From positions 62,001 through 126,000 of the forward strand of contig NZ_JAMZIK010000030.1 in the NCBI RefSeq assembly GCF_024178315.1: a stretch of DNA of 64,000 nt, read 5' to 3'. Origin of the DNA: Siccirubricoccus soli. GTDB lineage: Bacteria > Pseudomonadota > Alphaproteobacteria > Acetobacterales > Acetobacteraceae. Both the position numbers and the translations under genes were made by a program. Positions 30,425-38,691 of the stretch are shown in pieces (the first letter of the stretch is position 1; each line of letters opens with the position of its first letter). The notes under the pieces were generated by a model. It did no database searches. It was not told the DNA's origin and saw only the letters and a list, made by a program, of their open reading frames with translations.

Positions 30425-31936
30425 ATGCTCGACCGGCCCATGCCGACCCCCGCCGCCCCGCTGCTCGATCCCTTCGCGCTGGCCAAGGCGCTGTCCGGCT
30501 ACCACTTCATCGGCGGCGGCTATGTGCCCGGGCGGAACGGCAAGAATTTCGCCGTGGTGAATCCGGCGACCGGCCAGCAGGTGGCGGAAGCCGCCGAGGG
30601 CGACGCCGCGGATGTCGAGGCCGCGGTGCAGAACGCGGCGAAGGCGCAGAAGGAATGGGCCAAGCTGCCGGCGCGGAAGCGTGGCGCCCTGGTCCATCAA
30701 TGCGCCGCCCTGCTGAAGGAGCATCAGGAGGAGCTGGCGAAGCTCATCGCGCTTGAGACCGGCAAGGCGCTGCGCACCGAAAGCCGCGTCGAGGCCGGCG
30801 TGGTGGCCGACATCTTCGAGTTCTTCGGCGGCCTCGGCTCCGAGCTGAAGGGCGAGTCCGTGCCCTTCGCGCCGAACGTCCTCTCCGTGACGGTGCGGGA
30901 GCCGCTCGGCGTGGTCGGCGCCATCATCCCCTGGAACGTGCCGATGCTGCTGATGGCGCTGAAGGTGGCGCCGGCGCTGGTGGCAGGCAATTCCGTGGTG
31001 GTGAAGAGCGCGGAGGAAGCCCCGCTCGCGGTGCTGCGGATCTGCGAGCTGATGAACCGCATCCTGCCGCCGGGCGTGTTCAACATGCTGTCGGGCTTCG
31101 GGCCGGAATGCGGCGCGCCGCTCGTCTCCCACCCGCTGGTGCGCAAGGTGACCTTCACCGGCTCGGTCGAGACCGGGAAGATCGTCGCCCGCGCGGCGGC
31201 GGAGAAGCTGGTGCCCGTCACGCTCGAGCTCGGCGGCAAGAGCCCGATGATCGTCTTCGCCGATTGCGACTTCGAGAAAACGGTCGCCGGCGCGCTGACC
31301 TCCATGCGCTTCACCCGCCAGGGGCAGAGCTGCACCGCCGCCAGCCGCATCTATGTCGAACGCCCGATCTTCGACCGCTTCGTCACCGCCATGAAGGACG
31401 CGGTGAACAAGATGGTCATGGGCGACCCGCTGGACGAGAAGACCGATATCGGCACCATCGTCTCCGAGGGTCAGCTCCAGAAGGTGAAGGCCTTCATCGA
31501 GGAGGGGACGAAGACGCCGGGCGCCACGGCCCATGTCTGCTCCGCCATGCCGAGCGATCCGGCGCTGAAGAAGGGGCTGTTCATCCAGCCCGTCATCTTC
31601 ACCGGCCTGACCAAGGAGAGCCGGCTGGTGCGGGAGGAGATCTTCGGCCCGGTGACCGTCATCGCGCCCTTCGACGATCCGGAGAGCGTGCTGGCCGAGG
31701 CGAATGACAGCGAATACGGCCTCGCCGCCTCGCTCTGGACCAACAACCTCAAGGTCGGGCTGGATCTGGCGCACCGTCTGGAAGCTGGCCTCGTGCAGAT
31801 CAACCAGAACCTCGTGGTGCAGGCCAACCTCTCCTACGGCGGGGTGAAGTCCTCGGGCCTCGGCAAGGAGGCCTCGCTGGAGGCGATGCTGGAGCACTTC
31901 ACCCACAAGAAGACCATCATGGTGAACATGGCCTGA
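30425..31936 (+). CDS. Aldehyde dehydrogenase; its 3' end is the integration site of the mobile element
   Basis: A 503-residue NAD(P)-dependent aldehyde dehydrogenase. It has PLGVVGAIIPWNVPM, FTGSVETGKIV, the general-base Glu in VTLELGGKSPMIV, the catalytic Cys in RQGQSCTAASR and EEIFGPVTVIAPF. GGGAGGA lies before the ATG at 30425. The last 35 bases, coding for the C-terminal HKKTIMVNMA, are the first part of a 62-base sequence repeated at 55156-55217. The coding sequence is complete, because the element's repeat copy restores it. The original downstream sequence, with a palindrome at 55226-55273, is now 23 kb away, so the mRNA end has changed. The substrate is unknown. Confidence 0.94.
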   Translation: MLDRPMPTPAAPLLDPFALAKALSGYHFIGGGYVPGRNGKNFAVVNPATGQQVAEAAEGDAADVEAAVQNAAKAQKEWAKLPARKRGALVHQCAALLKEHQEELAKLIALETGKALRTESRVEAGVVADIFEFFGGLGSELKGESVPFAPNVLSVTVREPLGVVGAIIPWNVPMLLMALKVAPALVAGNSVVVKSAEEAPLAVLRICELMNRILPPGVFNMLSGFGPECGAPLVSHPLVRKVTFTGSVETGKIVARAAAEKLVPVTLELGGKSPMIVFADCDFEKTVAGALTSMRFTRQGQSCTAASRIYVERPIFDRFVTAMKDAVNKMVMGDPLDEKTDIGTIVSEGQLQKVKAFIEEGTKTPGATAHVCSAMPSDPALKKGLFIQPVIFTGLTKESRLVREEIFGPVTVIAPFDDPESVLAEANDSEYGLAASLWTNNLKVGLDLAHRLEAGLVQINQNLVVQANLSYGGVKSSGLGKEASLEAMLEHFTHKKTIMVNMA

Positions 31937-31963
31937 CGTCCCGGCGGCGGCACTCGGTATCTC
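31902..31963 (+). repeat. attL, left 62-bp direct repeat of the integrated element
   Basis: The 62 bases from CCCACAAGAAGACC to GGCACTCGGTATCTC are identical to 55156-55217. The repeat begins 35 bases before the aldehyde dehydrogenase stop codon end and runs 27 bases past it. The integrase gene starts 109 bases further on. This is the normal layout of an attachment site used by a tyrosine integrase, here in a protein gene rather than a tRNA gene. Confidence 0.93.
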
Positions 31964-32038
31964 AAAGGCTTAGAGTCCGAATATGTTCGTTGAGGTACCG
32001 GGCTGACCGCGCTAAACTGTCCCCATCCGGGCGGGTGA

Positions 32039-32055
32039 GCACCCGAAACGCACCC
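32039..32055 (+). promoter_or_regulatory. Candidate integrase arm-type sites
   Basis: GCACCC at 32039-32044 and again at 32050-32055, an 11-base period, lies between attL and the integrase start. The same pair with the same spacing and orientation lies just inside attR at 55088-55104. Paired arm sites near both ends are typical of tyrosine integrases; the assignment is by pattern only. Confidence 0.4.
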
Positions 32056-32071
32056 GAGATTGGGGCTACCG

Positions 32072-33211
32072 ATGGGGTTGTTGAACGATCTGGCGTGCCG
32101 CCGCGCGAAGCCAGGTTCTGAGCTGCACGACGGGGACAATCTGGTTCTCCGGGTAGGCACGCGCCGGAAGACGTGGACCCTCGTCTGGCGTCAGGATGGC
32201 CGCGTTCGGAAGGCGGCGCTGGGCACCTACCCGGAGATCGGGCTTGCCGCGGCCCGTGCGGCAGCCCAGGAGGGCATAGTGCGAGCGCGCGCAGGTTTCG
32301 CGCCTGTGGCGCCGCCGGAGCCGACCACGCCCGCCCTGCCGCCGCCACGAGGCACTTCGGTCAAGGCAGTGCTGAAGACCTACATAACCCGGCACGTGCG
32401 TGCCGAGAGCCGTGACCCCGACCAGATTGAGTGGGTAGCCGATGTGCTCCTGGCACCTATCCATGAGCGCGACGCCACCACCCTTACTCGCCGCGACATC
32501 ACCAAGTTCCTCGACACGGTGGCCGACCAACGGGGCGGGCCCAGCGCCTACCGGGCCGGCAGCGTGTTACGCGCGGCGTTCCGTTTCAGCGTCAGGCGCG
32601 GCGATTTGGAAAACGATCCGACGCATCTCATCGCCCTTCCCTCCTCCGGTAAACCACGCGAGCGGATTCTCTCCGACCTGGAGCTCACCGCGGTATGGAA
32701 GTCGGCGGTGCCGGTGTGGTCGCGGCTGGCGCGCGTACTGCTGCTAACCGGCTTGCGGCTGCGTGAGGCCGCAGATGCACCGGTGGATGAATTCCAAGGC
32801 GAGCAGTGGCTGATTCCCGCAGCGAGGATGAAGGGCGGCCGGCCCCACGTGGTGCCGATGTTCCCCGCGCTCCAATTCCAGATTGGGGATCTCGACGGAG
32901 CACGATGGGTCTTCAAATCGCCCCGGCGCTTCGATCAGCCAGTCTCGGGCTTCTCCCGCGGTCTAGAGTTGCTCCAGCGCGAAAGCGGCACCGAGGGGTG
33001 GACGTGGCATGATTTGCGACGGACCACTGCTAGCGGCCTGCAGCGGCTGGGCTGCCCGCATGATGTGATCGAAGCCATCCTCGCCCACCGGAAGCCCGGC
33101 GTTGCCGGCATCTATCAACGCCATGACTTCCTACCTGAGCGAAGAAAGTGGCTGGCACGTTGGGCAGAGCACGCGCAGTCGGTAGATCGTGCGAAATCAG
33201 TTGAGACGTAG
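32072..33211 (+). CDS. Tyrosine integrase of the 23-kb element
   Basis: A 379-residue site-specific recombinase. The N-terminal part (LACRRAKPGSELHDGDNLVLRVGTRRKTWTLVWRQ) is the arm-binding DUF4102-type domain of P4-like integrases. A core-binding SAM-like domain follows. The catalytic domain has Arg229 in TGLRLREA, His313 and Arg316 in HDLRR, His339 in ILAHRK and the nucleophile Tyr348 in GIYQRH, so all active residues are present. It lies directly inside the left 62-bp repeat, reading away from it, and should insert and excise the element. A hairpin at 33212-33232 follows its stop. Confidence 0.95.
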   Translation: MGLLNDLACRRAKPGSELHDGDNLVLRVGTRRKTWTLVWRQDGRVRKAALGTYPEIGLAAARAAAQEGIVRARAGFAPVAPPEPTTPALPPPRGTSVKAVLKTYITRHVRAESRDPDQIEWVADVLLAPIHERDATTLTRRDITKFLDTVADQRGGPSAYRAGSVLRAAFRFSVRRGDLENDPTHLIALPSSGKPRERILSDLELTAVWKSAVPVWSRLARVLLLTGLRLREAADAPVDEFQGEQWLIPAARMKGGRPHVVPMFPALQFQIGDLDGARWVFKSPRRFDQPVSGFSRGLELLQRESGTEGWTWHDLRRTTASGLQRLGCPHDVIEAILAHRKPGVAGIYQRHDFLPERRKWLARWAEHAQSVDRAKSVET

Positions 33212-33232
33212 CCCTCTCCGAATCGGAGAGGG
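33212..33232 (+). terminator. Terminator after the integrase
   Basis: A perfect hairpin, CCCTCTCCG (33212-33220) with CGGAGAGGG (33224-33232) and an AAT loop, directly after the integrase stop codon. It separates the integrase from the cargo operon that begins at 33458. Confidence 0.65.
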
Positions 33233-33457
33233 TGGTAGCCTTGGCGCTCCCCCCAGCTTGCCGCACTCGCAGTGCCGCCCCAGAGCCTAGCTAGGGTGCC
33301 TAAATTGGCACCAGAGCCACAAAGCCCCGCTGGCCCGACCACTTAGCGGGCTTAGCAATCATGATACATGCCTCCGCGCTAGCGTTCCAGGCTTGGCGGT
33401 CTTGCGGAATCAGAACGAGCAAGCACGATATGATCACGCGAATCGGAGGAGCGTACC

Positions 33458-34519
33458 TTGGGTTTTCTTACTGAAGAGGAATCGTCCTGTCTTCGCATCA
33501 ATCACGTCATTCTGCACGTCGTCGGAGGCAAGGCTGAATTCGAACCCCAGCCAGAACTTTGCGACCACGTCCATGCTGACTTCTTTCTCGGTCGAATTCG
33601 AGATTCAGCCATCGATAGTGTCCATCGCTTCAGAGACAATTCAGAAACGAAAGAGAAGCTAGAGCGGATTGCCAAAGGCGAAATCTCCTTCGAGGCAGGA
33701 GCACAGGATCTTTCGCGAGCGTTCTCTCGCGGACATGTTGGGAGCAGCAAAGATGGTGCCTTTTTTGTATTCGAACTCGGCGCCACCTGTCCGAACACGC
33801 ATCTTTTCTGCATGATAAAATACGACTATCGGCAGGCAATAGAGCTATATGATAACGGAGGTCAAAATGCTTTAAGGGAAATTGTACAAGCATTCATCAA
33901 AGAGCCTCGTGCAATACAGAAGATTTGCTTAGTTCGCGTCATTGATGGCGTCGCGGATGCTAACGTTTCTGCACGTGATCGTATGGGAAATGCGCCAGAT
34001 CTAACGGAATATTTTGAGAAATTTCTTGATGTTAAGCGGGAGCGTGACAACAGTGAACTCACTCGGAACATGAGTGAGGCAGTGCGCGCCTCTCTTCAGG
34101 ACTGCCGCGAGTTCCTGCCCGATGGCAGCGTTGCAACCGCCCTCTCCGCCGTGAAGGAGACGCTTCGAACCCGCGAAACCGTTGACGATGAGGCAGTCCG
34201 TGAAGCGGTACTGGTCGCCGCTGGGCGTCCTACCGACGAGAACGTCCGAGCGGCGTTGGAGAAATCCGTAAACCGTCACCTTAAGAACAAGCGGATATTC
34301 GGCGTCGTATTCCGCCCAGACGCCCAGGTGCTAGGTCGCGCCCCGCGCCGCTTCATAAGAACCGCCGAGAACGTCGAGGTGACATATCCTGGAGATCAGG
34401 AAGGCCACGCTGTCAAACGGGTTGAAAATTCGGATGGAAGTGTAACTATATCCATCAGAACGGCACAGAAGCTGATTGAGGATGGCGTCCTCGCTGAGCG
34501 CAATGGCAGAAGAGGTTGA
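33458..34519 (+). CDS. Possible nucleoid-associated-like (NA37/NdpA-type) protein, first gene of a cargo pair
   Basis: A 353-residue soluble protein with a TTG start at 33458, chosen because GGAGGAG lies seven bases upstream. By layout it resembles the NA37/YejK nucleoid-associated family: LRINHVILHVVGGK at the N-terminus, a central segment DGAFFVFELGATCPNTHLFCMIKYDY, a later DLTEYFEKFLDVKR region, and a C-terminal strand-rich domain near VTYPGDQEGHAVKRV. The similarity is weak and is my reading only. Base composition is clearly lower in GC than the chromosome. The stop overlaps the next gene, so the two are a coupled unit. The position next to the integrase is typical of defence cargo. Another possibility is a DUF4868/KwaB-like protein. 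Confidence 0.45.
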   Translation: MGFLTEEESSCLRINHVILHVVGGKAEFEPQPELCDHVHADFFLGRIRDSAIDSVHRFRDNSETKEKLERIAKGEISFEAGAQDLSRAFSRGHVGSSKDGAFFVFELGATCPNTHLFCMIKYDYRQAIELYDNGGQNALREIVQAFIKEPRAIQKICLVRVIDGVADANVSARDRMGNAPDLTEYFEKFLDVKRERDNSELTRNMSEAVRASLQDCREFLPDGSVATALSAVKETLRTRETVDDEAVREAVLVAAGRPTDENVRAALEKSVNRHLKNKRIFGVVFRPDAQVLGRAPRRFIRTAENVEVTYPGDQEGHAVKRVENSDGSVTISIRTAQKLIEDGVLAERNGRRG

Positions 34520-35987
34520 TGGCTGGGCGGAGGCGAAAGCTGCGCTCGTTACTGAAACCGACGACGCCCTGGTAGTTGACCGGCTCAACGCCGATCATGC
34601 GATACGCCTCTGCCAGCTCCTTCAAGCCGAGGGATGGCCGTTTGTCCTGGAGGATGAGACACAAAGCCATTCTCGGGTGGAAGACATCTCGCAGGACTTT
34701 GAGCCATACCGTATCCGAGCTGACAAGCCAGATGCGCCGGCGAACGTAAGTCTAATCGTGACAAACGCGGGGCTGTCCGATTGGCTGAGGCGGGCGCCGT
34801 CTGCGCCAGTGGCGCACGTAGCGCGGATCAAAGCTCCGTTCGTAACAAGGGCCGTACGCTTCACGTTTTGGGGCGATCGCTCACCGTTTGAGCCTACGCC
34901 TCTTTCTGCTGATCCCAGACGCATAGTGCGCGAGGCTACGGAGATCCGCAGGGTTCCCGGCGATCTCAGCCCTTGGTTATTGAACGACCCCAACACTGAG
35001 CTCGATTGGAGTTGTCTAACATTACGCACTTGGGCCGAGCTTGCTGCTATAGCTCTAATCCATGCGCTTGCTAGCGAGATCGAAGCGGGCGGATACTTGG
35101 TATTTCGCGGGCCGCCAATCTTGCGCCTCCGCATCGCGGAACGGAACTCCGAAATGCTTGGCCGGCCTGGCTTCGCTGACGTCCAGCGCGCCGCTCATTG
35201 GGTGTATGACAACGAACGTGAAGCTGAGAATCGACACGGTCTGTATGCCGCAGAAATGGCCCGGACAGCCGTTCAAGGTAGCGATGCTGGCTCCGTCTTC
35301 AAGAAGGCGGCGGCGCCCGCACTGGAAGGCGCGAAAATCGCTTACCAGCTAGGCATCTCGCAGTTAAGCCGGGATTCACTAAAGGCGATGGCAGACCTGC
35401 GTAAGGCGGTGTCGGACGAAGCAGCCAAGCTTTCGGATACGACTAGGCAGCTCGCAAGCGCTGCAGCTACCGCTACCTTTGCGGGCATCGGTGTAATTAC
35501 CGCGCGCCTGACTGTCCCTTTCGGGAACGAGATCGTAGCCGCAGCCGTTATCGTATTAGGGATTATTTTGTCTGCATACATAGCGGCCGTTATTGTGAGC
35601 AGCTACCAATTTGTTCTGTTACAGCGTGGGTTACGCCTACAATGGCGCGACAAGCTGTACCGCTTTCTGCCAGATCATGAATACGACGTGATGGTTTCTG
35701 GTCCGGCAGAAAAAGCAGAACGAGTTTTCAAGATTTCTGCTTGGATTAGTGGCCTTTTGGCATTTGTTTTACTCATAGTTGTAGTTGTGATAGCTACCCA
35801 GGCACCGATACCGACGCCAACTGAAACGCTTACAACTACCCCGCCGAGGCGCCCGCTCGAAATGACCGCGCCGGAAGGGCCTGATGTGCACGGTAAGCCC
35901 GAAACCACGGCCCAGCCTGAGACAGGGGGTTCGCCTCTTGTAGTGCCTTCAGAGCCAACTCCCACACAGGCGCCGAGCCTGCAATAA
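34503..35987 (+). CDS. Unknown protein with C-terminal membrane segments, partner of the preceding gene
   Basis: A protein of about 494 residues (start ATG 34503 overlapping the previous gene by 17 bases; ATG 34482 and TTG 34476 are in-frame alternatives). The first 280 or so residues look soluble, with WPFVLEDET and VRFTFWGDRSPFEP among the notable segments. After a helical stretch (LSRDSLKAMADLRKAVSDEAAKLSDTTRQ) come three likely membrane segments: SAAATATFAGIGVITA, EIVAAAVIVLGIILSAYIAAV and WISGLLAFVLLIVVVVIA. A Thr/Pro/Glu-rich tail follows. I recognise no family. A large soluble domain with C-terminal membrane anchors beside a DNA-binding-like partner is a common build of phage-defence effectors, but this is inference. 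Confidence 0.55.
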   Translation: MAEEVDGWAEAKAALVTETDDALVVDRLNADHAIRLCQLLQAEGWPFVLEDETQSHSRVEDISQDFEPYRIRADKPDAPANVSLIVTNAGLSDWLRRAPSAPVAHVARIKAPFVTRAVRFTFWGDRSPFEPTPLSADPRRIVREATEIRRVPGDLSPWLLNDPNTELDWSCLTLRTWAELAAIALIHALASEIEAGGYLVFRGPPILRLRIAERNSEMLGRPGFADVQRAAHWVYDNEREAENRHGLYAAEMARTAVQGSDAGSVFKKAAAPALEGAKIAYQLGISQLSRDSLKAMADLRKAVSDEAAKLSDTTRQLASAAATATFAGIGVITARLTVPFGNEIVAAAVIVLGIILSAYIAAVIVSSYQFVLLQRGLRLQWRDKLYRFLPDHEYDVMVSGPAEKAERVFKISAWISGLLAFVLLIVVVVIATQAPIPTPTETLTTTPPRRPLEMTAPEGPDVHGKPETTAQPETGGSPLVVPSEPTPTQAPSLQ

Positions 35988-36165
35988 ACCCGGGCCTCCC
36001 TTCGCGCCAATCTGGGGATTCAGATGCATATTGGTCTGTTGCAACCGATCCGATCGGCGCCCAGCCAGTCTCTATGGCGTCCGTCCGCTCCAGGGAAGGA
36101 CGCGGCGCCGGCCCGCCACACTTGAGGCGCCCCTGCACCGTAGCGCCTGGGCGGCTTGCGCCACC

Positions 36166-36501
36166 TCAGTCAACCCGACCGTTGCAGCGGTCTGCCCTTC
36201 TCGTTTGCGACTGCATCTGGGCGCAATGCAGAGCGCGCTCGGCGAGGCTTCGGCATTCGCGGCGAGCGTCGAGACAGTAGCAGATCCACCACACTACCGT
36301 CAGCGCGCCTACCGCAGTGAAAAACTGGAATACCCCGCCCCATCCGCTATCGGCCATAAACACGGCTAGTAGAAAGCCGCCCAGTAACGTGCCGCCCATG
36401 ACATTGCGCTGCAGCTTGAGGCGGCGCTTCCGAGTCTGCGCCTCGGCCGAGCGGTAGTACGCTACATCATCTGGTTCGCTGGTCTGCTGACAGTGTCTCA
36501 T
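36166..36501 (-). CDS. Small two-helix membrane protein
   Basis: A 111-residue protein with two hydrophobic segments (VMGGTLLGGFLLAVFMA and FFTAVGALTVVWWICYCL) framed by basic regions (RKRRLKLQR before, DARRECRSLAERA after). GAGAGG precedes the ATG at 36501. It is the only clear cargo gene on the minus strand in this part of the element. No family is recognised; it could be a small effector, holin-like or transporter accessory protein. Confidence 0.5.
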   Translation of the reverse strand: MRHCQQTSEPDDVAYYRSAEAQTRKRRLKLQRNVMGGTLLGGFLLAVFMADSGWGGVFQFFTAVGALTVVWWICYCLDARRECRSLAERALHCAQMQSQTRRADRCNGRVD

Positions 36502-36944
36502 CGGGCCTCTCAGCTTAGAGTCGCGTTGACGAATCGAGCACAGCGCTGCGACCCGTCTATGGTGCTCCGCGACAGCCGCCTGTCCCCGCACTACGTGCGT
36601 GGAGCACTCTTGTCACGTTGATCGAATATCGCAACAAAACATTGCAGCGATAGGAGGCACAACGGCACTTACCGGTCGGCGATCACAACATCGCTTCGAA
36701 GCTACCCGCCGGGAGGACACTCCGCGCGACGCCCGATCGAGATACGAGCGGCCATTGAGGTGCCGCTCCGACATTTTGCCGCCCCACACGCGATCGCGCC
36801 TGGACCATGGCAGCGTGCCATCCTGGCGTCCGCCTCCTCCCGCCGTGGACAATGGCACGTCTCTACCGGGCGACCTGTCGTGACTGGCAGCACCATGGTG
36901 TTCTGTATATGTTCCCACAGCCTACAGTCAGAGGATGCCCGGTG
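36502..36944. other. Gap without a convincing gene
   Basis: About 443 bases between the minus-strand membrane protein and the plus-strand hypothetical gene. Reading frames are short or of odd composition. The AT-richer part near 36600-36670 is a possible promoter region. Confidence 0.4.
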
Positions 36945-37391
36945 ATGCCCGATGATCCCCAGCCAACCCCTCCTCCGGCTTGGATCGCACCCACTCTCTG
37001 GCAGACACTGGTCACCGCGCGCGATGCCGCCCTTGCCGCCGGCAGCAGCCCCGACGAGGCTCTGGACGCCGCCCGGCAGGGTGCCCTGGCGTCCTGGCCC
37101 GCTCTGCCCATCAGCCACCTGACAGAGGCCCTGCTGGTGCTGGCAAGCCGTCCGCCGCATACCGAGACCGGCACAGCCACATGGCTGGCGGAGCTCAATC
37201 CAGCACCCCGAGAGGAGGTGGTCGCCTGCCTAGCCTATGCGCTGCGCCATGACGCTCGTGGCAAGCCCACCCCCGGCACCAAGGACGTCACCGCCAAGCT
37301 GGCTGCCGAGTGGCTCGCCGACCATCTGGCGCGGAGCCGCTTCGTCATCACCCGACTGCCGCCAGCGGCGCTCCACCGCGCCGGGGGATGA
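36945..37391 (+). CDS. Hypothetical helical protein
   Basis: A 148-residue protein, probably all alpha (WQTLVTARDAALAAGSSPDEALDAARQGAL, then DVTAKLAAEWLADHLARSRFVITRLPPAALH). The ATG at 36945 has AGAGGA upstream. The stop overlaps an ATG at 37388 that opens a frame continuing into the next membrane protein, so the two may be coupled. No family is recognised. Confidence 0.5.
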   Translation: MPDDPQPTPPPAWIAPTLWQTLVTARDAALAAGSSPDEALDAARQGALASWPALPISHLTEALLVLASRPPHTETGTATWLAELNPAPREEVVACLAYALRHDARGKPTPGTKDVTAKLAAEWLADHLARSRFVITRLPPAALHRAGG

Positions 37392-37669
37392 CCGGCTTCG
37401 CCGAGCTTGGCGCGCGGCCTTACTTCTCCCTGCTGGACGGCGCGTCTTTGCCGCATGAGCTGGTGGCCACCGCCATGTGCAGCAAGGATCGACTCCAGCC
37501 AACGATCGAGATCCTTAGCCGCCCGCACTCTCGTCGCCTCGCAACCCAGGCCCGTCAGCCCAGCTCGAAGGGAACATACGGCAACGAAAAAAGGCGCCCA
37601 GGTAGTGCTAAACGCTGCCAAAGCCCTAAGCTCAAGCTTCTGCTGTCCCGTCCAGAACTGGAGAAGCGC

Positions 37670-38065
37670 ATGTCACCGACCCTGCTCCCCTTCCTGGAGA
37701 GTAAGCTCACGGTGAGAGCAGTGCTGGCAGTTTCGTCATTATTTACTGCTATATTTGGCTGTTACTTAGTTTTGTCTGGCATTAAGGATGATGGTTTCAT
37801 AGATCTTAAAACCACTTTCCTCGAAGGGCGCTTAAAGAGCGGGATGGCTGGGATTACTATAATATTCTTGTCGGTAATTCAGGGGATATTTCTCATTATC
37901 GGGTCCGGAGCATCGAACAAGCACCGAGTCATCGAGATTTCAATTAATGAACGCACCAAAATTTCAATAACTGGTGTCCACTCGATGCGTGAAACCATTG
38001 AACGATTGACGCCGGTCATTCGCGGCATAGTGGCAGATGAGAGGAAGCACGAAGCTGAGCGATGA
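37670..38065 (+). CDS. Small membrane protein, low GC
   Basis: A 131-residue protein with two membrane segments (AVLAVSSLFTAIFGCYLVLSG and MAGITIIFLSVIQGIFLIIGSG) and a polar C-terminal domain of about 50 residues ending IRGIVADERKHEAER. GGAG lies eight bases before the ATG at 37670. The same frame is open from 37388, which would add a 94-residue basic N-terminal part. From 37700 on the DNA is clearly richer in A and T than its surroundings, so this gene came from another source. No family is recognised. Confidence 0.55.
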   Translation: MSPTLLPFLESKLTVRAVLAVSSLFTAIFGCYLVLSGIKDDGFIDLKTTFLEGRLKSGMAGITIIFLSVIQGIFLIIGSGASNKHRVIEISINERTKISITGVHSMRETIERLTPVIRGIVADERKHEAER

Positions 38066-38691
38066 AGGTTGCACCGGGGCGGCCAGCTTCACGTTGCACG
38101 ACGCCACGACGCCCGCGGTGGACTGGGCGCTCTAAGCACGACGGGATGGCGTTTGCGCCAGCCCGCCCCTCACGCGCCTCTGCAGTGCGGTCACACCACC
38201 TCTCTCGTAACCGACCGCGATGCACTCACCTGCCCTGGTCGTTTGACGATGGCGGCAAAGGTTCAGCTGTCACGTAGTGGTGCAGGCATTGCGCAGCAAG
38301 CAACTCTGCTTCGCCTCCTCTCATCCGCATCCATCCGCCTCGGCACCACCGTCGACTCACTGGGCTAGGCGGCGGAGCGGCATGGCGAACGCTGCCTGAA
38401 GCGCTGACGAATACGCTGCGTGTGCTGGAGGCGGCGCGACGACTGCGATCGGGCTGCCATCTGCGGGGCCGTCATCCACTACCGCAGCGCCGTCCGCGAG
38501 GTCGGTGAGGCCCTGCGCCTGCCTGAGGACATCACCGGCGGCTTGGCGAAGCTCGGCGGGTGGCTAGGCCGTTGCCGATTGTCTGATGCGATGCGATAGA
38601 AGGCTCGGGTGTTCGCTCCGGCAGCGGAGCGGGCAGGGGTTCAGCGTTGGTCGGGCCGCCGGCGGCGCAATCCATGCCCGGAGGCCTGCTC
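38066..38691. other. Gap, possibly decayed genes
   Basis: About 626 bases with no protein that I can recognise. Several frames are open for 70-100 codons but with erratic composition. It precedes nhaA and must hold its promoter. An SD sequence (GGAGG at 38681-38685) belongs to nhaA. Confidence 0.4.

Noticed and set aside
31902-31963. tRNA or tmRNA gene at the attachment site
   Set aside because: The repeat is the coding end of the aldehyde dehydrogenase gene; no cloverleaf can be drawn and no CCA end is present.
33458-35987. Direct identification of the pair as Kiwa
   Set aside because: KwaA is a small membrane protein, while the partner here is about 494 residues with a large soluble part; the layout differs and I cannot confirm DUF4868 by eye.
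36807-36944. N-terminal extension of the hypothetical gene at 36945
   Set aside because: The added part is rich in Cys, Trp and Arg and has no ribosome binding site; the ATG at 36945 has one.
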